This document shows positions 49,601 to 58,694 of a DNA stretch of 64,000 nucleotides, one piece after another. Both the position numbers and the translations under genes were made by a program. The notes under the pieces were generated by a model. That model had not been told where the DNA came from and did not search any database. It saw only the letters and a list, made by a program, of their open reading frames with translations. Source of the stretch: Nitzschia sp. DOCU1 (lineage: Eukaryota > Bacillariophyta > Bacillariophyceae > Bacillariales > Bacillariaceae); contig OX595985.1 in NCBI GenBank assembly GCA_951394045.1, positions 2,542,001 to 2,606,000 of the forward strand, in the 5' to 3' direction. Within the stretch, counting starts at the first letter, position 1, and each line of letters opens with the position of its first letter.

Positions 49601-51462
49601 TCCGAAATCACGGGTGTTGGTTTGGCTCGCGTAGTTTTGCCTTTCAATGTTCCGATGTCGGGTCCAAATATTTCTTCCGCGATTTTGATGTCGTCGACAG
49701 TAACTGGATTGTTTCTGACTGCGTTGATTGTGATCATTGCCTTGAAATCCTTGATCGATGGCGTTCCCAATGCATGGTACAAGTCTCTGGCTCTCTTTGC
49801 TCTCTCAAATTGTCGCGGGGTATAGAAAGTTTTGTTTTCTTCCAATGTCGTCAAGAATCGCAATTCTTCTTTCATCTCGCCTTTCAACTTAGGCTTGAAT
49901 CCATATAGTCCGACGGGAGTCCTTTCAAATTTCACCATTTTAGTGCCCAGATGCACTATAAAGACATCGTCGTCGTAGTTGTATTCCACACGGTAACGGT
50001 CCCTGACTTGCGCGTAGCTCAGAATATTCGTCACCGTCGCAGGATCAAACCAGACGTCGCCCCAGCCAGGTAGTGTTGCCTTCAGGTTTGTTGTCATCAC
50101 TCCTGCACTCGTGGTCAGGTAAAGTTTGTCTGGGGTCTCGCGAATGTTCTCCACCATTAATGCGTTGCAAAACACGTTGGTAGTGCTCTCGTTGTCCAAC
50201 AGGATCATATTCCGCATCTCGTCCGCTTGATAGAATTGAAAATGTACTCCGGCCCATGCCTCAGCTTTTGCAGTTTCGATATTCCCTTTCTTCGAATCAT
50301 TGCTTTCGGTCTTCTCTGTCTGTACATGAGCTTGCGCTGATTCCTTGAGTTTGGGGTCTTTGTTGATTGCCCATTCGTCCTTCGGGATTTTCTCTTTCAA
50401 TCGACATTGACTTGACTTGTGATTTGGCTTGCCACAGCAGTAGCACACCGTAGTAGTTTGCGCAAAAGATAACTTGGGATTGTCTTCTTCCTTGTCCTTG
50501 TCGTCTTTCTTCGACTTGCGTTCGCTCTTCAATTGCTTGTAGTTGTCAAAACGATGATTGCTCAAAACGTTCGTTGCGTCGGTGATCGTTTTCGGATATT
50601 GCTCGTTTCCGAGGGAATTTTGTGTCGACAAACCAGTCAGGATCGAGCCATACTTGCCCTGATCGGCGTTCTTCATGTATACATAGGCCATGTATTGCTC
50701 ATATGCCCTTTTTTCACATGCGGCTTTCTTTTCTGCACTGTCGGCATACCCGGGCATTGATTTTGCGATTTTCGAAATAATCACAGGCCCGCCGAGGTGC
50801 GACTCTAATACTTCTTTGGCAACTCTGAACCTCTTGGTGTACTCTTGAAGTGTTTCCCCTTCCTTCTGTGTTGTCGTATGCACCGCAGTGAATGCATCGT
50901 ACACGATCGCCATGTTGTATCGACTCTCTTGATAGTTCAACGCATGTTGCTTGATCGCTTTCAACAATTCCCGTGGATTCTGTTTGATTGATGTTTCGTA
51001 ATCGGCACGAGCTTGTATCTTCTCTTTCATGCCTTTCGAGCAACGATCCAACAGGAATGCAAAAGCTTTGCCTTGGTTCTTGCTGTAAGCCTCCACTCGC
51101 TTCATGTAGATCGCGAACTTTTCCTTGAATTCCATCTCAAATTGCTTGTTTTCGGCGTTTTTCTTATCATTGTCTGTCTCGCTGCTGACCTGCAATGTAG
51201 GCTTGTGAATCGATAGATCGACATCCTTCAACGTACTCAATGATTCTGCGATATCATCGCCATAGTCAAACGTTTGCTGAATGTGGTTGATGAGATACTC
51301 AGTTGTCGTCTCATAATCTGATGCTTGTTTGGATGATCCCAAATAGTAAACGTAGTCTTCGACGGACTTCTTCGCTGCCGGCTTGCTCTTGTTGGCTCCA
51401 CGTCCTGGTCCGTTCCTTCGATGGTCTTTGGACCGAAAATTTCCTTTTCCTCGACCGCTCAT
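46612..51462 (-). CDS. Gag-Pol polyprotein of copia element
   Basis: One uninterrupted frame of 1616 residues. Gag ends in a zinc knuckle, CYCCGKPNHKSSQC (~337-350, CX2CX4HX4C). The protease motif is LLDNESTTNVF (~420), where Asp-Asn-Glu-Ser replaces the usual D[ST]G, as is typical of diatom copia elements. Integrase: Asp in LCMDAMKVNG (~636), Asp in RRIHCDNEFV (~697) and Glu in EHVPEAERNNRV (~730). A ~150-residue acidic linker (runs such as DDSDEEEQSDGEDNDNEEE) precedes reverse transcriptase, whose YVDD box reads WHVDDLK (~1296). RNase H includes YLDAAFAVH and SRSSTEAELISGDD. There is no frameshift between gag and pol, so product ratios must be set another way. All catalytic residues appear intact. 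Confidence 0.93.
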   Translation of the reverse strand: MSGRGKGNFRSKDHRRNGPGRGANKSKPAAKKSVEDYVYYLGSSKQASDYETTTEYLINHIQQTFDYGDDIAESLSTLKDVDLSIHKPTLQVSSETDNDKKNAENKQFEMEFKEKFAIYMKRVEAYSKNQGKAFAFLLDRCSKGMKEKIQARADYETSIKQNPRELLKAIKQHALNYQESRYNMAIVYDAFTAVHTTTQKEGETLQEYTKRFRVAKEVLESHLGGPVIISKIAKSMPGYADSAEKKAACEKRAYEQYMAYVYMKNADQGKYGSILTGLSTQNSLGNEQYPKTITDATNVLSNHRFDNYKQLKSERKSKKDDKDKEEDNPKLSFAQTTTVCYCCGKPNHKSSQCRLKEKIPKDEWAINKDPKLKESAQAHVQTEKTESNDSKKGNIETAKAEAWAGVHFQFYQADEMRNMILLDNESTTNVFCNALMVENIRETPDKLYLTTSAGVMTTNLKATLPGWGDVWFDPATVTNILSYAQVRDRYRVEYNYDDDVFIVHLGTKMVKFERTPVGLYGFKPKLKGEMKEELRFLTTLEENKTFYTPRQFERAKRARDLYHALGTPSIKDFKAMITINAVRNNPVTVDDIKIAEEIFGPDIGTLKGKTTRAKPTPVISDYIEIPRELIDAQRDVTLCMDAMKVNGLWFLTTISRHIYYRTAQYTENQTVECYREALRSVIQIYNRAGFQVRRIHCDNEFVEIMDQLIEDHEFDIEINYANPQEHVPEAERNNRVLKERVRAVYHRLPYNRLPRTMVKTMVSEAARKLNFFPSKYGVSRFYSPRMILHQQALDYDKHCKFTFGTYVQAHDEPQPTNTQQARTLDCIYLRPTGNAQGGHELFHIPTNRIIVRRNVTPIPITPAVLKEVEALAANQNMPNGLKIQNKTGNILFDSTWIAGVDFDEEEFDDESYDEDDASSDNEDDHDLPDEDYFDDNGDGEGNLDEPNDDNQQDEEHDGDENNEENNEQADEEANDDDNHASDGNEDITDDSDEEEQSDGEDNDNEEEQPEQEPTIEERPKRTRIPNKFLTTGDYVMEQHCNDEVVEYALDTAKVIARVLYHLGDKYSGKDYVGNQHAQTYSLKMGIKKFGERGRQAAIKELRQLHDRTVFEPVKVGSLSTEEKRRAMESLIFLTEKRDGTIKGRACANGSIQRTYIDKDDASSPTASTDAILLTGVIEAYEGRDVMTADIPNAFVQTEVDPDDGVILMKIRGDMVDYLVEIDPLRYGDYVTIENNKKILYVRMVKALYGMLKSSLLYYKRFRKDIEGIGFKVNPYDPCVANRTVNGKQHTVVWHVDDLKSSHVDPQVNKDFLKWLNQQYADDGIAEVKATFGKRHDYLGMTLDYTEPGTLIVDMRDYVHTMLEEYSETTDEKRACPWTEKLFKVDNTATQLDAARAAEFHTFVAKGLFLSKRGRQDLQPAISFLTTRVRNPNKSDWEKLKRMMEFLKTTKDDVMKLKAESLNVIKWYLDAAFAVHPDMKSHTGAAMTLGEGCPTTISTKQKTNSRSSTEAELISGDDIISKVLWTRRFMEAQGIQVTTNVIFRDNMSSMKLEENGKESCGKRTRHFDIKYFYITDLIKRKEVSIEYRPTDEMIADYMTKPLTGAKFHAFRKAIMGN

Positions 51463-51601
51463 GGTCGGATAAACTTGTTGACAATTCGACTTCTTCCAAA
51501 GTTCAATAACGTGCGCACTTGGCGTCTTCTTCGAACCTTTTCCACGGCTCGGATCTCCACAAAGTTGCTTTTCGACTCTTCAGCCGGTACTTTCTATAAT
51601 A

Positions 51602-51949
51602 TGTTGAAATTCAATTCACGTAGCGCCTGGTATCGCTCCGTCTGTCTCTTGAACAGTCCGTGAATGAAATAGAATCTCGGTAGAAGTAAAAAATCGGGTA
51701 GATCTGGTGATAGTCGTCGAGTCTAAGATATTATAGAAAGTATGAGCTATTCCTCGTATTGTCGTTTTGTCTCTTTCTTCATCCTCTTTCAATTTTTCTT
51801 CGAGTCTCTTCATCTCTCCATAGAAATCTTTCGCAGTTGTAGTCGTCTGATTCAGTCGTATTTAACTCATGTTTCAGCGGTCGCTATCTGCGCCTAATTC
51901 AGTACTCTTGATTCATGTGATTCATCGTCGCGAAATATCGCGTCCAACA
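51602..51949 (-). repeat. 5' LTR of copia element
   Basis: 348 bp, apparently identical to the 3' LTR. It should contain the element's promoter, driving transcription leftward. Confidence 0.95.
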
Positions 51950-51954
51950 CATTG
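51950..51954. repeat. Target-site duplication CATTG, right
   Basis: Identical to 46231-46235; this confirms the exact LTR boundaries. Confidence 0.9.
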
Positions 51955-52040
51955 TTGTTTGTAATCGAAGGGAAGAAAAGATACGATTGTGAGGGCACAC
52001 CCAGCATTCGGTGCTGGGACCACCTTTTAGCTCATGTCGA

Positions 52041-52126
52041 CCAATGAAAAGCCAAACGGTCTCACCATTTGTGAGATTCAACCAATCAAATCATGTAAAA
52101 AGACACAAGGTCGCGCGTCGACCAAT
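52041..52126 (+). promoter_or_regulatory. Three CCAAT boxes at ~40-bp spacing
   Basis: CCAAT occurs at 52041, 52082 and 52122, all in the same orientation, 200-285 bp before the YEATS-protein ATG. Two of the three read TCGACCAAT. The 41- and 40-bp spacing is close to four helical turns. CCAAT boxes bind NF-Y in eukaryotes; binding here is inferred. Confidence 0.5.
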
Positions 52127-52130
52127 CGTC

Positions 52131-52145
52131 GCGCAAAGTTTGCGC
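52131..52145. promoter_or_regulatory. 15-bp palindrome GCGCAAAGTTTGCGC
   Basis: A perfect inverted repeat around a central G, five bases after the third CCAAT box. It is a probable protein-binding site; the factor is unknown. Confidence 0.4.
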
Positions 52146-52325
52146 ATACAAGCTCATAACCGCTGCCGACTGACTCACTCGAGCGTTTCAGTTCCTAAAC
52201 GCAAAACAACACAATATGAAGGATGATGAGAGGAGCCGACCATGGTCGCCAAGGAGGACGGCGATGCACAGCCACACACCGTTATTTGGATACCCCAAGA
52301 CATCTCTTAGTTTGCTTATTTGATA

Positions 52326-53355
52326 ATGACAGCATCTCAAACGGCAGCACCCGCCGCTGCGCCGCCAGTGGCAGCAGTTCCAGCTGCCACAAGTACCACT
52401 GCGGTTGCCGACGAGTCCCAAGCCTCTTTGACGGCTAATAATAACGCTGCACCAGCAACAGCAGCAGCAGGTGGAGGAGGCAGTACTACTCGGCTCTCCA
52501 ATACAACAGCGGTCCTTCCCATTGTCTATGGAAGTATCGCTTTCTTTTTGGGGAAACAAGCCGACGAATTTCAGACGCACGAGTGGACGCTCTTTTTACG
52601 AGGACCCAACCAGGAAGATTTGAGTCCGGTCATTTCCAAAGTCGTCTTTCAGTTACATGCATCGTTTGCCCAACCCGTTCGAGAATATACACAGCCTCCT
52701 TTTGAAGTGACAGAAAGAGGCTGGGGAGAATTCGAAGCGCAAATACGGGTTCATTGGAAAGATCCAGCAGAAAAGGTTACCATTGTAAGTCGATTTTGTA
52801 TCATTTCACTGCAGTTACTACTACTGGCAGCTACTCTAGGAGTAGATTGTACTTGGTTCAAATGAATTTTCTGACAAAATGATGTTTCCTTTTATATCTT
52901 CAAAGGTCAATCATGGTATCAAGCTATATCCACCAGGCGCGGTTCCAAATGCACTCCTGTTGGCGGAAAATGCCGAGCCAGTGGTAGCCGAGACGTACGA
53001 CGAAGTCGTCTTTACCGACCCCCAGGAATCCTTTTATCGACAGCTCATGCGTATTTCTGTGGTTCCCAAGGTAGAATCTAGTCAACAGGAACATTTGCAA
53101 AAGGTCTTTAGTGATCGAGATGACTTTTTGGTGCTCATGGAAGCGCAAAAGCTCTTGCAAGAAGAATTGAGCAAGGCGAAGCAACGATTTCGGGTCGTCT
53201 CGGAAGAACTTCACTCCGTAGACCAAGCACTAGCTGTGGCGCAACATCAGCAACAACAGCGTGAGGCTGCCGCCAAGAAATCCAAGGCCGCGGCGGCGCA
53301 GCGAAAACCGAAGCCGGCGGCGGCACCAGCGAATAAGAAAGCCAAGACTTCGTGA
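52326..53355 (+). CDS. YEATS-domain protein (GAS41/Yaf9-like)
   Basis: Two exons, 52326-52784 and 52906-53355 (GTAAGT..AAAG), give 302 residues. After an Ala/Thr-rich N-terminus (~60 residues) the YEATS domain reads VYGSIAFFLGKQ, then THEWTLFLRGPNQEDLSPVISKVVFQLH, SFAQPVREYTQPPFEVTERGWGEFEAQIRVHW and continues across the junction as VNHGIKLYPPG. The WGEF motif belongs to the acyl-lysine reading loop. A C-terminal coiled coil (LLQEELSKAKQRFRVVSEEL) and a Lys/Ala-rich tail follow. GAS41/Yaf9 serve SWR1/NuA4 chromatin complexes, TAF14 serves others; the long C-terminal coil favours GAS41/Yaf9. Its upstream region was shared with the TMEM19-type gene before the copia insertion. Confidence 0.88.
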
Positions 53356-53728
53356 TAAAGTCGTGGTGTTACAGTATAAAGGGATGCGGTATTTGGAAGA
53401 ATTAGACGGGCGGACTTTGTCGTTGCATGCGAGTTTGCTCGGCTTCACGGAGTTGAGAGCCACGCAATCACCGCAAATGTCGAGCCTTGAATGGATGGAG
53501 CCAACATTTGCTCTGGAAAATATAGCACACCAAAGTAGCCGTGGGCATTTGGGCTTCCTTGCGGACTCTAGAAGCTCTTTGGAAGGAACTGTTGACTGTG
53601 AGTTCGTCACTATAGCTGCAGGGTGGCCAGCTGGAGGCCGCCGCTACGTAGTGTATTTAATTTATGAAAGTCTACCTGCAACAAAGGAAAGAATCAAATT
53701 AGACTATTTCAAATCATTTAGAAAATTA
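53356..53728. other. Convergent intergenic region, no gene seen
   Basis: About 370 bases between two stop codons. An open frame crosses it, but is a continuation in another frame of the YEATS gene and has no domain. Confidence 0.4.
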
Positions 53729-54277
53729 TCAACGGAACCATGAGTTTCCTTTTAGGAAATTGTCCAAAGACGCCTCGAAATTGGTTGACGAAATGTTGGG
53801 ATCAGACGGTCGATACATTGGAGATCGAACAACAAAGGTGACCCAAATATGCTCATAGATATGCTTGAGAGCCCCTCGAATTTTCTCCGTGGCAACCGGA
53901 TTTGTCATGGAAGAGTTCGATCCCGATATCGTGCTTCCAGGCCCCGACGGCGCTGCTGGGGTTCCGGGAGGCGCATTCAACGCCGAGGTCGACATGAGCG
54001 ATGTTTCCGCCGTCGTGTAGAGGACAAAGCGGAGGCCTGACACAGTTTCGTAGTTGTAGAGTGTAGAAGCCCCAGTCTTGACAAGTTGGAGATCCCCAGG
54101 TCCTTCTGCCGGACTCAAACTATTCGAGAGTTCTCGCAACGAAAAGAGCATTCCAAAGATGAGCTTCCGTTGTTCGGAGAGTTGCTCCTCATCTTCAGGC
54201 CCCGTGCCTTTGACGTATCGCTTCGTGAATAGCGTCTTCCCCTTCCGGTCAAAGATGTGAAAGGAGTGCACAGTCAT
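53729..54277 (-). CDS. TRAPPC1: TRAPP complex subunit 1 (Bet5, sybindin-like)
   Basis: A single exon of 182 residues. It begins MTVHSFHIFDRKGKTLFTKRY, the longin-type first strand of Bet5/TRAPPC1, then EQRKLIFGMLFSLRELSNSLSP, the paired strand FKTGASTLYNYETVSGLRFVLYT-like segment and the C-terminal helix LKHIYEHIWVTFVVRSPMY. The subunit is part of TRAPP, the exchange factor for Rab1/Ypt1 in ER-to-Golgi transport. A Pro/Gly/Ser-rich insertion of ~35 residues (around 97-130) is absent from the ~145-residue yeast and animal proteins. Identification is firm. Confidence 0.88.
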   Translation of the reverse strand: MTVHSFHIFDRKGKTLFTKRYVKGTGPEDEEQLSEQRKLIFGMLFSLRELSNSLSPAEGPGDLQLVKTGASTLYNYETVSGLRFVLYTTAETSLMSTSALNAPPGTPAAPSGPGSTISGSNSSMTNPVATEKIRGALKHIYEHIWVTFVVRSPMYRPSDPNISSTNFEASLDNFLKGNSWFR

Positions 54278-54857
54278 ACTTCAGGATTGATATAATAACT
54301 TTGCTTCTTAGTTCCGAGATACTAGTCCTTGAAAAATGTCAAATGAATCATGGTGAGATCTCTCCTGCATCAAGTCAAGGGATGATGAGAAGTCGTCATT
54401 GTGACCATAAAGTTGCGGGCGCGCCGGCCGAAAGACTCAAGTCGAATGAGTCGTTTCCATGAGTGATCGCTATCTACAGTATGCTGTGGTACCGTTACGT
54501 ACGAGGACTTGCTCTCGGTGTATCAGAACGTAACAACACAAAGTCAAACTCGTAGTATTGGTAGCTACTTTTCCAAGAGCTCCATCGGAGAGGACCATGA
54601 TGGGCCTGCAGAGGATGTGCGGCCGGTACAGCACAGATGGTTGAGTGGCGATCGGGGAAGAAAGCTTGTCGCTCCCTTTGGACAGGGCGCGCAAACGTCG
54701 CTGGAACTAAATCATTCATGTACGACAAGAAGCCCAACTAGGTAGTGTTTCAACGACTTAAGCAAGCAATGTGACTTGTAGGGCGGGATTGTAGGAGGAT
54801 GCAGGGTAAACAAGTGCCGCCTTGATTATTACATCTGTCGTGCGTGAGGCACTCAAT
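54278..54857. other. Intergenic, no gene seen
   Basis: About 580 bases between the Bet5 start and the kinase stop. No recognisable product or motif. Confidence 0.4.
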
Positions 54858-57700
54858 TTAGTCGTCCTCGTCACTGTCATCGAGAAGGGATGACTTGTTG
54901 ACGGACGTCTGATTGCCCATTAGTCCCGCACTTGTTGATGCGCTATCTGCGCCGCCCAAGCTGCCGAACATCTCAGATGGAGGAACTAGGGAATTCATAC
55001 TAGTCATGCTGCCCATTCCAGCTTGAATTGAAGCTCGACCCACCATTTCGTCCAATTCGTCATTTTTGGGGATGAAGGGAGCGGGGTGCTTCTTTTGGCG
55101 CAGTTCCCCAAGGTCCAGATCTTTGAACCAGGCTTTCGCGATAATGTCCTTACCTCTGCCGGCCAATGAACCGAGTCTCTGATTCGGGTCCTTTTCCAGT
55201 AGTTCGTCTATAACATAAAATGCTTCGTCGGAGACATCGTCTGGGAGAGGGTAAAACTTTTCTCTTACGATCGTCTGAAAGAGTTCCATCTGAGGCATGC
55301 CATCGTAATAGAAAGGATTTTCACCTGCAACCATTTCGTAAATCACCACGCCTAATGACCAGTGGTCGGAGCTCGCATTGTGGCCACGATTCATAATTAC
55401 TTCCGGGGACAAGTAGTTGGGAGTTCCACAAAGCGTGTAAGTCTTGTCAACCACGTACTTGGCTGCAATGGGCAAGATTTTGGGTGAGATGACGTAAATA
55501 GGACTTGAATGCAGCCACAGCCGCCAAACTCACCGAATCCGAAATCGCAGATGACGGGGTAACCATCTTTGTCGATCAACACGTTCTCCGGTTTTAAGTC
55601 TCGAAAAACAAATTGCTTTCGATGGATATAGTCGAGCGTATCTGCGATCACCATGGCATAGAACTTCGCGTCCGACTCGGGCAAACCAGAAGACCAAGTT
55701 CCATCTTCCTGTTCTGTGTGAATTACATCGAATAGTTCACCACCATGCACCAAACCCATCAAAATGTACAGATGATCCGGGTCTTCATAATGATGCACCA
55801 AGTTGACAATGTACGGGTGATCCATAAGACCCAGGACATCAATCTCTCGTTTGATAGCGACAACAGAATCTCCACGTGTGTCATCCATCTTCTTTTGTGC
55901 CTTGAGAGCAAAGTGCTGTTGACCGAAGTCCCCTGGGAGATTCGCTGATACAAGCCATACCTCTCCGAACTGTCCCTCCCCAAGAACTGAATGCCGTTCG
56001 AAATCATCCAACTGGAGACTGGTTTTGACTGCTGTGCGAAGAAGCTCCTTCGACGATTTGGCCAGCCATTGCTTTGTCGTCTCTCGATTGAGAGTTGTGG
56101 AAACGGGCGCTGTAGCTGCAGCTATCTCGTCATCAGGTTCTTCCCCTGCCTTCTCTTCAATGATCACGTCTTCCATGCCTTGTAGAATGTCGACCATGTC
56201 TGTGGTGTCGAAAACCGTTCGACAGTCAGAGAGCGTTAGAACACCACAATGACATTCGGAAACAGCTTTTGCCGTGTACGGTGGGGTCAGCTTTGTGTTT
56301 GCTTGCTTGTCTGTGGCGCCTTCTTGCCGGACATCCAACAGAAGCTGGTCCTCGCCGAAGTAGCCACCTGGTTTGATTTCGTCCGTCCTCTTCCCCGACA
56401 GCTGAACAGTGCCTTCGCGCAAAATGTACAACGAGGCATCATAGGTACTCAGCGAGTCGAAGATCGTTTCCCCTGCCTTGAAAACTTTGTCAGTGACAAG
56501 ATGGGAAAGTTCCCGGGTTTGTTCAGGAGTAACGGCTGCTAGCGCCAGAATTTCAATGCCATCCTGTAAACGGGAAAACGAACGTGAGACAGTGCAATGC
56601 AAGGCCGGGGATATCCTTCCGTCGGACGAACTTACGAGGATCCGTCTATCCTGGGCCTTCATAATGATTCTAGAGAATTTGCCAAGAACCTTCTCAAATG
56701 TCATATGGTCGATGCAGAATGCAATGCCCTTGGTGGCTGCCGTCACATTCGCTGCTCGAGGCTCCTTTGTTGCGAGGGCGCGCTCCCCAAAATAGTCACC
56801 TTCCTTCAATACTACATCAGGGTAAGTGGTTGTGCCCACTGAGATATCAGTGACATTCATTTCTCCTTCCTTGATGATGTAGAAGGCGTCACCCTCGTCA
56901 CCCTTCTTCACCAGGCTTTCGCCTGGTTCGAACTGTTTCGGAACCATTGCTTCTCCTAAACGCTTCATGTCGATCTCATCGATCTCCTTCAAGAAGTTAA
57001 TCGATTTCAACAAAGCCATCTTTTGCGCTTGCAGGATCTTGGCCTGTTTCTGCAAAAGCGATCGGAACGTTTTCTGGTCTACTCGAAAAAGCTTGGTAGG
57101 CTCAGACTCGGCAGTTACGGTGGCGGCCCTAGGGCAGGAGTACAGGAGAGCGATTTCGCCAAAGCACGACCCCGCTTCCGATTCCTTTTGCTTTTCTCCA
57201 TTTATAGTGAAGACAACCTTTCCGTCTCCAATCACATAAAAGTAATCGGCATTATCACCCTGCTTAATAATGACTGCACCCTTCGACACCTCAAAGGGTT
57301 CAAAAGCGCTGACAAAGGCCTCGAGATCTTTCGGAATCATATCATCGAAGAAAAAGTTTTGCTTGATAGCATCCTTGATCGATTTAACGTCAGCGTCGCT
57401 CTTTTCGAAAACCGGGGGTTTGTAATCTGAAAGGTCTTCTACTTTGGCACCAAAGACATTTTGAAGTTGGGCAGGCTTGTTGAACACAGACATGCCACGC
57501 GTTGGAGTCTTCGATTTGAAATTCTTTGTCTGGAAAGTCTTCTTGTATTCTCGGATGACTTCTTCATTCTGCATCACAATCTTACTCTTGTGCTTCTTGG
57601 GCCCCGATACTGCGAAAGGCACTGCACTGACCTTGTCATCGACCTTTTTCCATCGATTCAAGAGGATGTTGAACCTCGGTGGCTTATCCCCGCCTGACAT
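54858..57700 (-). CDS. PKG-architecture cyclic-nucleotide-dependent kinase 1
   Basis: Three exons, 57700-56636, 56563-55534 and 55462-54858, give 899 residues. CNB-A (~115-215) has FGEIALLYSCPRAATV and CNB-B (~225-345) has FGERALATKEPRAANV. A third CNB-like domain (~360-500) has FGEDQLLLD but lacks the phosphate-binding Arg. The AGC kinase follows (~546): GEGQFGEV, FRDLKPEN (~676), DFGFAKYV across the second junction, the activation loop TLCGTPNYLSPEV and an AGC tail. The layout is that of apicomplexan and ciliate PKG. In both intact CNBs the residue that is Thr/Ser in animal PKG is Ala, as in PKA. The first intron is 72 bp and has no in-frame stop. A paralogue lies next door on the same strand. 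Confidence 0.88.
56564..56635 (-). other. 72-bp in-frame intron of kinase 1
   Basis: GTAAGT..TTTACAG. Its length is a multiple of three and it has no stop in the coding frame, so retention would insert 24 residues between CNB-B and the third domain. The neighbouring kinase has an intron at the equivalent place, which supports splicing here. Confidence 0.75.
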
Positions 57701-58694
57701 ATTTTATTTGTTTGTAATATAAAACCCAGGATTCGACAATACCGGGCCGGGATCGTGGTATTGAAAGTGGTGGTTGTAAACAACATTCACTGGTTCACTG
57801 CATGGTCCGGATGTGGTCATTAGCTTTCGACTGTTGTCGTTGGAAATGGCGTACTTGACCAACTTCTCTCGCTACTGTGCTTCGCAGTGGTCCGTAGTAC
57901 CAACGCCTACCAGTAGTAGGATACTGACTGTCTGTCTGTGAGATTGTGCTGCTGCCCGGTTATCGGATCGACACCGGTACGAAACGGCATGCAAGATTTT
58001 CACGTGAGGGCTTATCCAAAAAAGTTCTAAAGTTCGTGGTCGTTGTCACGCAATTCATTTGTTCGAACCAAAATTCCTTTCTTCTCGGAGCCAAACAACC
58101 ACAATCTACGCAGTGGACGGAATTCCAACATTCGGAAGGACATTCTCCATGCCGATCCAGACGGTGATTCATTAGGCTTCTGTCGTGGGCGCACATAAGC
58201 CCGTGGTATGCTGGAACTGATGCATCGTAAGTATCGTCTGTGGTAATTTTAATCTATTGCCCAAAGGGGTACAAGTAGTAGACGATCTTGAAACTGAAAA
58301 GTATCGAATTGTCGGTCTAAATCCTACCGACTAGCAGCAAGAGAGTAAGGCTACCTGATGATTCCTTCGGCGCGGTTGCGGGTCTCGTTTCACTATTGAA
58401 CGGATGTTCTACGTACAATGGTATTACTACTCCCCCGTTCAACGGTGGCCGGAGGCGGCTCTCCTCCGAGTTCATACTTCTCAACGATTGAACGATGGGC
58501 AGATGTGACGAATGGGAGATATTTCTTGCACCATGAAAGATACTACGCATATCATAGCGCTTCGGTCAACGTTTGAACTCGTGACTCCCAAGAATCTGCG
58601 AGCGCAAGTCTAGTAATACTTTTCTTAATAACAAGATACACCACTGAAAGCACTATAGTAGACCTGTCTGATTTGAACGTATCTGATCGCAGTA
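57701..58694. other. Intergenic between the two kinases
   Basis: About 1 kb carrying the promoter of kinase 1 and the 3' end of kinase 2. Short frames have no recognisable content. Confidence 0.4.

Larger units (their letters stand above)
46236..51949 (-). mobile_element. Young Ty1/copia (CoDi-type) LTR retrotransposon
   Basis: A complete element of 5714 bp: two 348-bp LTRs, a single gag-pol frame, and CATTG duplications outside both ends. The two LTRs agree at every base I compared, so the insertion is very recent in evolutionary terms. Order of domains (gag, protease, integrase, RT, RNase H) is that of Ty1/copia rather than gypsy. It reads on the minus strand, toward the TMEM19-type gene. 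A usual initiator-Met-tRNA primer site is not seen next to the 5' LTR, where the minus strand reads TATTATAGAAAGTACCGGC; priming may use another tRNA or an internal tRNA fragment. Confidence 0.95.

Noticed and set aside
55397..55534. Apparent premature end of kinase 1 after DFGFGEFGG
   Set aside because: A GTGAGT..TTGCAG intron (55463-55533) restores DFGFAKYV, so this is a splice junction and not a truncation.
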